64,000 bases of DNA, from assembly GCF_025370935.1 (NCBI RefSeq), contig NC_133495.1, positions 186,001 to 250,000 on the forward strand, given 5' to 3'. Shown here piece after piece: positions 44,501 to 56,500 of the stretch. The translations under genes and the position numbers were made by a program. The notes under the pieces are model-generated. The model saw only the letters and a program-made list of their open reading frames with translations. It was not told the origin of the DNA and searched no databases. The stretch is from Choristoneura fumiferana (taxonomy: Eukaryota; Arthropoda; Insecta; Lepidoptera; Tortricidae). Every line of letters starts with the position of its first letter. Position 1 is the stretch's first letter.

Positions 44501-47500
44501 GGGGCTGCAGCCGGCCTCGTCCGCCCGTCGGGGCAGTCGGGCGCGCCGTCGCAGCGCCACTGCGGCAGGTAGCAGCCGCCGCCCGCGCCGCACGGCAGCG
44601 CGCCGGCGCCCAGCTCCGCGCACCCATTGCGCGCGCAGCCCGCCTCGTCCGACCCGTCCGCGCACTCCGCCAGACCCGAGCAGCGCGCTGACAGCGGCAC
44701 GCAGGTACCGTCGTCGCATCTGGTCACACAAATAGTAACAGCTATATTTATAAAAAAATCCTTAATTGAGGTTTGATCGGTCTGTTACTTAGCAGACTGA
44801 TTAAGCTTGTTAGACGGTGGTCAAGAAGTATGATAAACGCTTGCTAGCAGTCTGCTAGTTGTTGAGCTGCTGATAGACGGATTAGACGCGTTATGTTGGC
44901 TATCTTGACAAATCAAAGACAAAAAATGGCGTAATCGATAATTAAAAAAAAAATTGACAGCAGTGACAGCAAATTACCAGGAAAAAATTTAAAAGCGAGA
45001 TGTTTGTTTTCCCGCCATTTCCGATCCGCATGTTTATGTTGTACCTAAGTGCAAAAAGCCGTAATTATGTTAATCATCCTAATTTTATTTTTTTCATATT
45101 TATTGTTAGTAAAGTAGCAGTAATAAATACCTAATTTAGAGGATTTTTAAATACAATTTTTAATCTCTGCGTAACCAGGAAGGGTTCACTAAAAATATCC
45201 TTCGGTATGGTTTTTTGCTCTTGTCAAAGTCAGCTGTTCAAACTTGTGGCGGCCATTTTGTGACTTAGCAGGGAGATAAAGGAGGGTCTACGGTCCTCTA
45301 ACTTTAGCAGAGCCTTGATCGACTGATTAGCGCTAACAGACGTTTATGAATCATGTTTTTTCGCATTTCACGATGACGAATGCCGTGGTTCTTATTACAA
45401 TGACATTAATGTCTTATTTTGTCAAAATCACGCGTCTTCGTGGATGGCACTAGGTATATGAAAAAGAAGCCTTTCACAGCGACTGAACACTCGATAGACT
45501 ATTAGAAAAATATTTACAAGTAATGCTGAAAGATTTTTTGAAATCGGTCCAGTAGTTTTTGATTTAATTCATTAGAAACATCCAAACATACAAAAACACA
45601 AATCTTTCCTCTTTTAAGTAGTACAAGTATAATGTGTTTCAGAATTGTGCGGAATATTTAACTGCAGTCGAACGTACATAGGCCAAGCCGACTCCTGAGC
45701 CTAATCTATTTACAGGAGTTTAGGTTAGATGGTTAATGACAAGAAGTCCTAGATAACGCTAAAATAAGAACGACCGAGGCGATTGCTGAATGACAAATGA
45801 TTTGATCAAGGCTTGCGCAGCATCCGTTAATGCAGATGATCTATGTGCCCAACGGTGCTGGCTGAAAATCAGCGCTGGGGTGTTTATTATTAACGCTTCA
45901 GCATTATGCTGAGCCAGTGTCCGATTCACAACCGCAATGACACATACTTTCCTATGTGTTGTCTTTTTGTACTTAATACTATTGTTGTGTCTTGTGTTGT
46001 GAATAAATCTATTTTCTTTCTTTCTTTAGATGAATAAATATGAATAAACCAAAATAAAACTAGATCGACTGTTAAGGACGAGGTCACTCACCTGAACTGA
46101 GTGTCGGGACAGTCGCAGACGGTCTCGTCGCTGCCGTCGTCGCAGTCGTCGACGCCGTCGCACAGCGCGCCGGCGCGCACGCAGCGCCCGCCCGCGCCGC
46201 ACGACACCGTGTCCGCGGGGCACGACCGCGACGCTAGAACAATACACGAGTTAACACCATTTTACTATTCTACATGGAATAGTGTGCATACGTATCGTGT
46301 ACGTATTCCTGTGCGTTTCAACGCTCGAGGAAAACAAAACCGCAACTATACGCGCGTACAGGCGCTTCCAAAAACTAGCTTATACGCGCAAATATAACGC
46401 TAGTCTGAAATCACCTTTTTAGAACTTTTCCTAAAACCACGGTTTTAGGATATCAAGCATGAATATGATGAGCCCTTTTTGTAAAATAATTAATTAATTC
46501 AGTCGTTACTTCGCTGAGGTCAAATTTTGTTTAAATAAATGAAATTCCATTGTTGTTTAGTTATAAGCATAAAAAATGTAAAAACCCCAATATAAAAAAG
46601 GCACAACACTATATACACCAAATTAATTAATTTGCATTTGCAATTTGTGCTTTTACATTATTTAAGATTAATCTTAGTCCGCATACGCGTTCATTTCGCA
46701 ACTAACGTTTGGCAACCTGATTCGTTTCGCAACTTTTCATTTCGCAAACTCTAACCCCCTTATTCATAAAACTTAACAAGCCAATGTTAACTAACAAATG
46801 CTTTGTCCCTTTCTAACAAATACAAATGTCGAAGTGACAGAAAAGGACAAACGAATTTTAGCGGCATTTTAACTAAAATAGGTTTGATTGTCGTTTATGA
46901 ATAAGGGGGTAAAACTGTGAATGTTTCAGGATTTATTTCAGGGCCATCGTGTAGAACCCTTTAGGCTAGGTGAGGTTAGTTTAAAAAAAATCCTGAAATA
47001 TTTACAGTTTCAGAAATATTAAACAGTTGCGAAATGTGCAACGAAATTAAAAGTTGCGAAATGATTCAGGTTGCCAAACGTTAGTTTCGAAACACTAGTG
47101 AACCGTCTGCAATAGCTGTGAGTGGGTGTGAGTGCAATAACTTACTGCAGTAATACAAGTCCTCGTCGCTCGCGTCTCCCGGGCCACAGTTGGGTATGCC
47201 GTCGCACACCAACTCCTCGGGTATACACTCGCCCTCGGCGCAGGCGAACTGGCCGTCGGGGCAGTGCGTGTTGACGGGCCGGCAGGAGCTCCGGTCCGGG
47301 CTCAGTTCCCGGCCGGCGGTGCACGAGCAGACTACGCCGCCGGATGATTTGGTGCAGATTTCGGCGCAGCCGCCGTTAAGGGTCGCGCAAGGATCGGGGG
47401 AGCCTATAGACATATCGATAGGTTCAACCAATTTTTTTTCACTTTGAGCCTCCATCCATCCATCCCAGCCTATATACGTCCCACTGCTGGGCACAGGCCT

Positions 47501-50500
47501 CCTCTCAGAACAAGAGGGCTTGGGCCATAGTTCCCACGCGGGCCCAGTGCGGTTTGGGAACGTCACACGCACCATTGAATTGCTTCGCAGGTTTATGTAG
47601 GTTTCCTCACGGTGTTTTCCTTCACCGCAAAGCTCGTGATAAATTTCAAATGTAATTCCGCACATGAATTTCGAAAAAGGCAACGCATAAACATACTTTA
47701 ATACATAATAAACATTCAAGACCCGAGAACAAACATTCGTATTATTCATTCAAATATCTGTCCCGGCCGGGAATCGAACCCGGGACCTCAAGCTTCGTAG
47801 TCAGGTTCTTTAACCATTTGGCCATCCGGTCGTCACCAGAGAATTCAGCAGAGGTTTTCCAAAAAGTCTTTTGTTTATGTTTAGAACCCCCAACGCAAAA
47901 AGAGGGGTGTTAACTTATAAGTTTGACCGCTATGCGTGTCTGTGTGTCTATTTGTGGCACCTCAGCTCTTAAACGGGTGGACCGATTTGAATGCGGTTGT
48001 TTTTATTTGAAAGCAGGTGTTCTAGCCATGGTTAAGAACCAGAAATAAGACATGTTTTATCAAAATTGGTTAAGCCGTTTTTGAGATATTGAACTTTGAA
48101 GTGTCAACTTTTTGTTGGTTAGGTTATAGAATGTACTGACAGGTCTGGTGGGTGGGCGTGACGCAGACGAGCCCCATGGGGCGCGGCAGGTCCTTGCGCA
48201 GTGCGCGCGCGCCGCCGCCGCGCCCGTCCGCGCGCAGCACGCCGCGCCCCACCCAGTCCGACCAGAACACCCACCCGCGGCACGCGGCCACGTCGAACGG
48301 GTGCTCCGCGCCGGACCGCACCACGATCTAAAACAATACAATACTAATAATTACAACTAGAGTTTACCCGCGGCTTTGCATGCGTAAACTATTCTATCTG
48401 GTAGTTACAAATGAAATTCCGGGATATTGCAAAATTTCCCTGGGAATTCCCATAATTTATATCGTGGATTTTATTGACGTTTGACGTTTCATGAGTCTAA
48501 CTCCGGCGTTTGAAATGTTAAGATTTTATCCCTTTAAGATTACTTCTTTCTACACATTTTGAAGGTTGCTTGGAAGAATCAGGCATTACTTTGCGGAGGT
48601 CCATATCAATGAACTAAAAACAAATACACGTAACTAGCAATATACACAGGATGTCCCGTAAGTAGTATGGCAAACTTAAATGAGAGATAGGTGAAAAGAT
48701 CATCTACCAAATATCTAGACCTTAGTAAGTTTACTGTTTTGAGAAATTCCGATTTTTCAGAATTTTTGAAAAATGAATACCCCACTAAGATTTCAAATTG
48801 TGATATTCGGAATTGATTGTTTTTGCGTTTAATTTTATTAAAAAAATCATGAATAGTTGTGTTAATAAGATGCAAAAAATCATTTTGAAAAATATTGCAG
48901 TTTTTATTTTTCTTGATTTCAATTTAAGTTTTGCCTCTTTTGAAATTTGGTTAAGATTTGATTTATCAGTAGAAAAAAAATTACATGTCCACTGTTTAGC
49001 TTACTAGCTTAAAAACGCGTCCATACATTCAAAAATGATAAATATCTTATCTTTATCATAAAAACATTGTCAGGAATAAAATATGTGCACCATGCAATAA
49101 GTAAACTAAAAATCGCGTTAAGTTAGTACTGCCACCTTATCTAAGTTAAGGCGCGAACTGGATCAGAATGCACGCTGGTTTTATTCAGCAGCTATGCAAA
49201 ATCAAATAAATAAAACAAAACCTGATTTCGCACGTTTAATTTCACTTTTAGCAAACAATGATAAAATGCTCCTCCCTATTCTCCTCATTCCGGGGGCATA
49301 TGTGAAGCTAGTGTAAAAGCCACATGTTTAAGCTACTCACGTGTCTATGCGACCCATCGAGCAGACAGCGTTCAATCTTGTCCAGCCTCGCGTCTGCCCA
49401 GAAAAGCATTCTCGTTGTATGCTCGATGGCCAATCCGTTTGGCATTAGGATGTCTTTGGAGATAATGGTTTGCAGTTCACGTCCGCTGCTGTATGCGCGC
49501 TGAATGCGAGGGTTGGAGTCATTCCAATTGGTCCAATACAGTCGCCTGTAAGAAAACTGTCAAGTTAGAACCTATGCACTGGTACACTTGTTCTGGTATA
49601 GTAGGAAATTTTATTTAGAGGGGCAGTAGTACACCGTGTTATTTTTAGGCTTTATATGAGTACTACTACTGTGCAAATATATCAACAATCTACGTCATAA
49701 TCAAGGAGGGGAATTTTCATAGCAAAATCAAATGTCAAGAGGGATTGACCATTGTGTTTTATCGACTGTCGATGTTTAATTGTCAGGTAGCACGATATGT
49801 TTTAGGTAATGAAATTAGACCTTTGTCCCGCCATTTGCCTTTGTGGTACCAAAAAAAATTATTCTGTGTGTTTGTTACAATTTAAACATAAAACCGAAAC
49901 GGAAATGTTAAACAGTGTAACTGACGATAGACTAGCCTTCATTCAAAATAACAGAATCGAAATCTATATTTGTACTAATTATATTTTCTTCATCTTGTCT
50001 GTAGTAACAAAGAATTGTCATTATTTTCTCTACATTGCCACCCCGTGTGGCCCGAAATGAACAGTCGTGGTGCAAACGTTCTAGAGTGGAAGCTATGGGG
50101 GGAAAAGCGACCTCAGGGTAGACCACAAGTGCGGTGGAAGACGATGTCAGAAAGGTTGCTGGCTCAAATTGGATTCAAAGAGCTCAATGTCGCGACGAAT
50201 GGAAAAAATTAAAGAGGCCTACACAGAGAAGGTTGGGAAGGGCTGAGGAAGAAGAGAATAATGATAATTCTATGACAATCGAGTTGTCACGGTACCACGT
50301 CACTTGTTCAAAGATATCCAATCGTCGAATGTTTTTTTTTCTGTAAATTTTTTCTTCCTTTCTATTCTTCCAGAAGCAATACTCACGATTCGCAAGGGTC
50401 AACGTCTATCCCTCTCGGGCGGTCGCCCGGCGCCAGCTGTATCACGGTCTGGACGAGCCGCGACGCGTTGTGCGCATGCGCGTCCAACGAGGGCACGTGC

Positions 50501-53500
50501 GCGCGCCGGATGGACGCGCTGTTGCACGTCCAGTATAACGTCTTAGTGCGGGATTCGAACACCATGCCTTCTACTGCGCCTAGTTCTATAAAAATAATTT
50601 CAATTTAGTTCCTGCTAATTTTATAAAGGCGAAAGAGTGTGTATTTGTTGTGCTTTCACGCAATAACTGCTAGACGGGTTGGATGAAATTTGGTATGAAG
50701 ATAGCTGGATCTCTGGTGTAACAGTCTGGTGTTCAGATATTCCTACGGGGTGGGGAAACAATCTGAAATCTCAACCGATACGTCCCTACATTTCACAACT
50801 ACAAGTTACAATTTACAAGCGGTAGTCTCTTTTCAATGCATACTGTTAAACAGAGACTACCGCTTGTAAATTGTAACTTGTAGCTTCGTGAAATAGGGCA
50901 TAGGATGTTATATTGAGCACAACGGGAATCCACGGAAATTACTTTTAAGATGACCCATACACATCGCGCGAAAGACTTGTACCCTATCAGTACAAAATTC
51001 GGTAGTTGGAGGATCACTCTGCGTGATAACTAAAACAGAACTAATGTACTTTCCCATAAAAATGTGAACTTAGCGTATCCTTCACAATTAAGATATTAGC
51101 AAGTATTTGCGCAAAGTGATATTGGTAGCTCGACGTGTGAGTGTGACAATCACAAAATGGTCAACCTATTTTTAAATATTATAGAATGCGTTATATAATT
51201 AGCTTCATTTTTATGTACATTTATTAGAAAAAATTACTCCTAGACACAAAGTTATGCTCAATTGATTCAGCAAAACCGCAGGCAGACAGGCTTCACAGAC
51301 TTACTGCAGTTAGTGTTTCCAATCAGAGTATTAGACTGATTAAACGCGTAATATAAAAAAACACAGTTTTATTTTACATTTTCTTAATGTAATTCCATAT
51401 TTTTTAAAAATTGGTAAAATTATGTTAAAATTCGAAAAATCCGGATAATCCGGATTTGTACGTGTTGATATTCATAAAATCCGGATTTGAAAAAGACCGG
51501 ATTTTGCAATCCCTAATTGAGAATTCACATGGGACTTTATTACAATTTCAGAATTCCAATTCGACTGCTTATTTCTAAAGAGGGAAGGCGCAGCGAGAAG
51601 CTATTGCTAAATAACTTGTAGTTAGTATAATTACAGTAACTAACCCCCTGCTTCACTATCCATTGTTTCAATTTATTTGACAGATAAATGTGATGCCGTC
51701 TCTGTTTGTTTTGTTCGAATAGACGGAGACGGCATCACATTTATCCGTCAGTTAAAATTAGTCAATGGGTGGTGAAACAACCCCTAAGGGTGCCCCCACA
51801 TGCAGTTGCTAGTCGCTCGTTTGCAGCGATAAATCTGGTCACGTGACCCCATTTTGAAGGTGATTTTGAACTTCCCGAGACTCAAAAATGAAGCGTCAAG
51901 TCGCCGCGTCGAGCAGCAGCGACAAGATGGCTCCTTGCAGGAATGGTCTTGATCTTGGAAGCTGATTTCTTAATCTCATTTAGTAGCAGTCGTGGCAGTG
52001 GTACAAATAAAAGAAATTGGAGTGGATGAAAAAAAAATAACACTGTTTTTGCCGAAATTGAAGACGTTTCTTTTCCAGCGATAAAGCTCAACATTTTCAG
52101 CTTTATCGCTAAATAATGTCACGTGACCAGATTTATCGCTTCAAACGAGCGACTAACGACTGCATGTGGTCCCAACTTAAGTATGTTTGACAGGCAAAGC
52201 ATCCGCCACAAATTACGGTTACTGTTAAAAAAGTTACGATTCTTTGAGAGTGGTGCGTAGTCGAGGTGATACAAGGTCTAAGCTAACTTAACTGGACTTA
52301 TAACCGTATATTGTGACCCTTATATCAAACGTAGGTAACTCACGAGTCAGCAGGGTCTTGTGGTCGGATCCGTCGAAGTGGACGCTGCCGATGGCGCCCC
52401 GTTGGATGTCCGAGTAGAACAGACGCGACTCCTCGTACCAATACGCCAGGCTGATGGCTATCCGGATCAGGTCTCTGTCAATACACAAAGGTCCTAAATA
52501 CTGAGTAGCCAATAGAAAACAGAGATAGTTTTTGTTAAAAATTACTTTGCTTACATTGTCATCCAAACTAGTTTTTCATATCAAATTTCAATTCGATGTC
52601 ATAACCGTTGACGAGTTTCTGCGGAAACGATCCTGGACTACCAGATTAAAATATTGTCACCGGAATTAAAAAAGTATACCAAATTTCACGTCAATTTGAC
52701 CACTGGCAGCGAGTGACTTTTATAATTACACACAGGGAACAGGACAAATGAAAGTAAATAAAAACTTGGATACAGCTAGACTGAAATATAAAGATAAACG
52801 TGTCACTTACTTGTTCTGAATAGGTGGATACGGTGAGTTCAAATCCTTTTCGTCCTCTAGATGGATGCTGTCGATTTTGGTCACTCGCGAGTACATCAAG
52901 AATGATTTGTACGCTGTAAAAATACAACCAAATTGAGAATGTCCTCCTGTTTTTAAAGTCGGTTAAAAAAAACACGTGGCATCACATAGAATTCTAAAGA
53001 TGTTGATATTCGAAGTGAGTGAAATGATAAAACGAGTTGACTGCGAATTCGACTCGACAAATGACTTCATTTCGTCATTTCATTGACGTGCTTCAGGGAT
53101 TTTATTAAATCACTAAACAATTATTAAATCTGGTGAAATAGAAAAAAAGAGTTATCTTTTTTAGCTGATTTCATCATATCACTAAATATACCGAGCGGCA
53201 AAAAAATCTGGCCCTCCAATGCAGTTACGTAATTTTGTACGTAGAGTGGGTCAAAATGTGTGCCACTGAGTAGAGATTCAGGAATTTTACCAAATAACTG
53301 GACTAGGCACATGATAAGATGTATTCACCATTTTAACATACTGCGTGATGTGTTCAAATCTCTGTTTTGGCCATTTCCCTGCGACATATTATAGATAGAT
53401 CAGTTTTATTTTAGATTTTGTGGTGTTTGACACTTGTTTGATATGCACTTGGCTGTGTGTGTGTGTAGGTACTCACGCGCGCAGCTGTGTGAGTCAGCGG

Positions 53501-56500
53501 CGAGGTCGCCGTGCGGGCAGACGCAGCGCGCGCGGCCGCCGTCCCACAGGCAGAGCGCCTCGCAGCCGCCGTTGGCCGCGCCGCACGGGTTGCGCGCCAG
53601 ACCCGACGACGCCGGCGGTTGGCTTTGGGCGGCGCGGGACCATATCTACACGATACACGACCAAAATTACACGCAAGGCCAAAAGTATGGAAACAATGTT
53701 GTTCTTCTTAACATTTATTTAATTTTTCCATTGTTATTTTTGTGTATTGGTAACGCAAAACTTACTTTAGGTAGCTTTAAAAGATTACGCACCTGATTTC
53801 AAATAAAAAAACCGCATTCAAATCGGTCCACCCGTTTAAGAGCTAACGGTGCCACTAACAGACACACATACACACTTACAGCCTTATTCATAAAAAAACC
53901 TTAATTGAGGTTTGATCGGTCTGTTACTTAGCAGACTGATTAAGCTTAATAGACGGTTGTCAAGAAGTATGATTCATAAACACTTGCTAGCAGTCTGCTA
54001 GTTGTTGAGCTGCTGATAGACGGATTAGACGCGTTATGTTGGCTACCTTGACAAATCAAAGACAAAAAATGGCCTAATCGATAATTTAAAAAAAAAATTG
54101 ACAGCAGTGACAGCAAATTACCAGGAAAAAAAATAAAAAGCGAGATGTTTGTTTTCCCGCCATTTCCGATCCGCATGTTTATGTTGTGCAAAAAGCCATA
54201 TAATTATGTTAATCATCCTTATTTTTTTTTCATATTTATTGTTAATTTATTGTTGCTAATTTAGAGGATTTTTAAATACAAATTCTTGAAAATAAATTTT
54301 CCTGTTTTTTTTTTAATCTGCGTAGCCCTGCCTTCACTATAAATATCTTCGGTACCTATGGTTTTTTGCTCTAGTCAAAATCAGCTGTTCAACCTTGTGG
54401 CGGCCATTTTGTGACTTAGCAGAGAGATAAAGGAGGGTCTACGGTCCTCTAACTTTAGCAGAGCCTTGATCGACTGATTAGCGCTAACAGACGTTTATGA
54501 ATCATGTTTTTTAGCATCGGGCCTTCAAGGAGCCTTCAAGGAGGCTCTAACTTTTTATGAATAAGGCTGTTAGGTGTTAAAAGTTTGAGTGCTATCAGTC
54601 AAACTAATAACACCCTTCTTTTTGCGTCGCGGGTTAAAAATACGAATGTTGAATTTACAATTTTATTAAAGAGAATATTAGTTATTTACTTGTAAATGTT
54701 CTATTCTCATTTTTTACTCTTTTGTTTTCGAATCACAAATAAAATAAAATCTTGCTTTTATACTTCAGGCCTGGGGCGTAATTACTATTTAGAAACCTGA
54801 CGCCGTATTGTCTAAAACGCTAATTTAAAATATCTATTCATTTAAAGTAAGAACAAATGATACAACAAAAGCACGTAAAATATCTAAACTTACGAATAGA
54901 TCTTTCAGACTGTCGCCGGCATTGTCAAGCAGTATCTTATAGTCGCTGAGGTTAGTGAGCGGCGCTGACAGTATGCTGCCGCGGTTCAGCATCCTGCGGT
55001 CAAATACGATACGTCATAATGTCATCATCAGGTCAATTCGCAAAGCAGTTTAATAAAAAACATGACGATTTCAAAAATTATATCGAGGTGTTTGTTTATT
55101 TACGTTGCATGCAAAACATCCTGGCAGAATTAAATATCTGTAAATATTGTGGTTGATATTTCAGGATTTTACATTTTATTTTTATTCCGTGGAAATACAG
55201 GAATAAAAAGATCCAGCTATCTACATACCAAATTTCATTGAAATCTTGACTACTCTAGGGCGGTTTCAGAGTAGCGTTTTATTTGCGCGTATATGCTTGT
55301 TTTTGAAAGCGCGTGTACGCGTGCGGTTTTGTTTTCTTCGAGCGTTGAACACACAGGAATACGCCCGTACAAGCGCGTTCTGTTTAAGGTGTGTAAGCGC
55401 GTATGCCAAAAACGACCGTATACGTACAGAAAAGAACGCTAGTCTGAAACCGTGCTTAGTATTCGTTGGCGATTGAGCATACTTATACATGTAGTGAGCC
55501 AGTCAGTCCACCACTAACACACCCGCGTGTATACACTCACGTGTCTATCCAGTACAGCGTCCGGTTGTGTATGGCGAGCGCGGCGGGGTGGCGCAGTGCG
55601 GAGTGTCGCGCGACGGCGGCCTGTGAACGCCCGTCGTAGCGCATGCGCCATATGCTCGGGTCCCATGTGTCAGCCCAGTATATCATTTCGTTCTATGGGA
55701 AAAAAAACGCTGTTGTTTTTCCTTAGGAAGTCTAAACACGCATCGTTACAATCACAGTACAGAGAAAAGGAACAGTAGGTATAATGTCTTCATAAGCGGC
55801 TGGAACGCGAGTTATACGTACGCGCCACGAATTCTCAGCATACCTCGGCAACCATCAGTCGCGAGTGCTCCGCGGTTACCTACGGTCGGCGCGGGACTCA
55901 TGTGTATTTATTACGTACCTTAATTATGTCACGACGTTATTTATAAACAGCATTGTTCGGTGTACGGGTGTTTAAATGTATCTAAATAAAACCGTTTAAA
56001 AACATAACGTTTTGTGGTTTATTAAAATAACGTAAAATGCATTTTTGGTAAACACTACTTAGTCCATTCCTTCCCTAATTTCCTAAAGCTCCTAATGCTT
56101 TCCCTACTTCTTATGTGACATTATCAAATACGTAACTGAAGAGTGACAGTTAGTAGGCAGTCCTATCGCGCGTTTGTGTACCGCGGCGTAGGTAATTACT
56201 AGCTTTCTCCCGCGGCTTCGCCCGCGTGGAATTCGGTTATCGCGCGCTGTTCCCTCGGGAACTGTGCGTTGTTCCGGAATAAAAAGTAGCCTGTGTCACT
56301 CTCTGGCCCATAAACTATCTCCATGCTAAAAATCACGTCGATCCGTCGCTCCGTTTCGATGTGAAAGACGGACAAACACACACACTTTCGCATTTATAAT
56401 ATTAGTATGGATATCAAGGACGCAGCCGAGACGTCATACTGTTCCTTTTTTCTGTACTGTGTCACAATGGAGATGGTCCTGTTAGAAAAACAAAACTACT

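Larger units (their letters stand above)
31222..50275. repeat. right member of the ~19-kb duplicated LRP1 block
   Basis: Collinear with 1 to about 19612. It flows without a break into unique LRP1 exons on both sides (e14 at the right, e33 at the left), so this member lies in the intact gene context. Confidence 0.93.

Noticed and set aside
12307..44613. CRISPR-like arrays (151-bp and 100-bp direct repeats)
   Set aside because: Repeats are contiguous, without spacers, coding and eukaryotic.
47081..47749. 222-codon minus-strand frame containing exon e17
   Set aside because: Exon e17 happens to be open into the upstream intron and the chimeric SINE; the acceptor at 47404-47405 and matching phases show the true exon start.
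1..50275. A genuine intragenic duplication making a larger LRP1
   Set aside because: Phase clash and domain break at the gap, allele-like differences, and exactly 100 Ns; kept as an alternative only.
50015..50346. Small protein genes at the LINE fragment
   Set aside because: Two overlapping frames are the frameshifted C-terminal end of a LINE protein, also present at 19400-19615.
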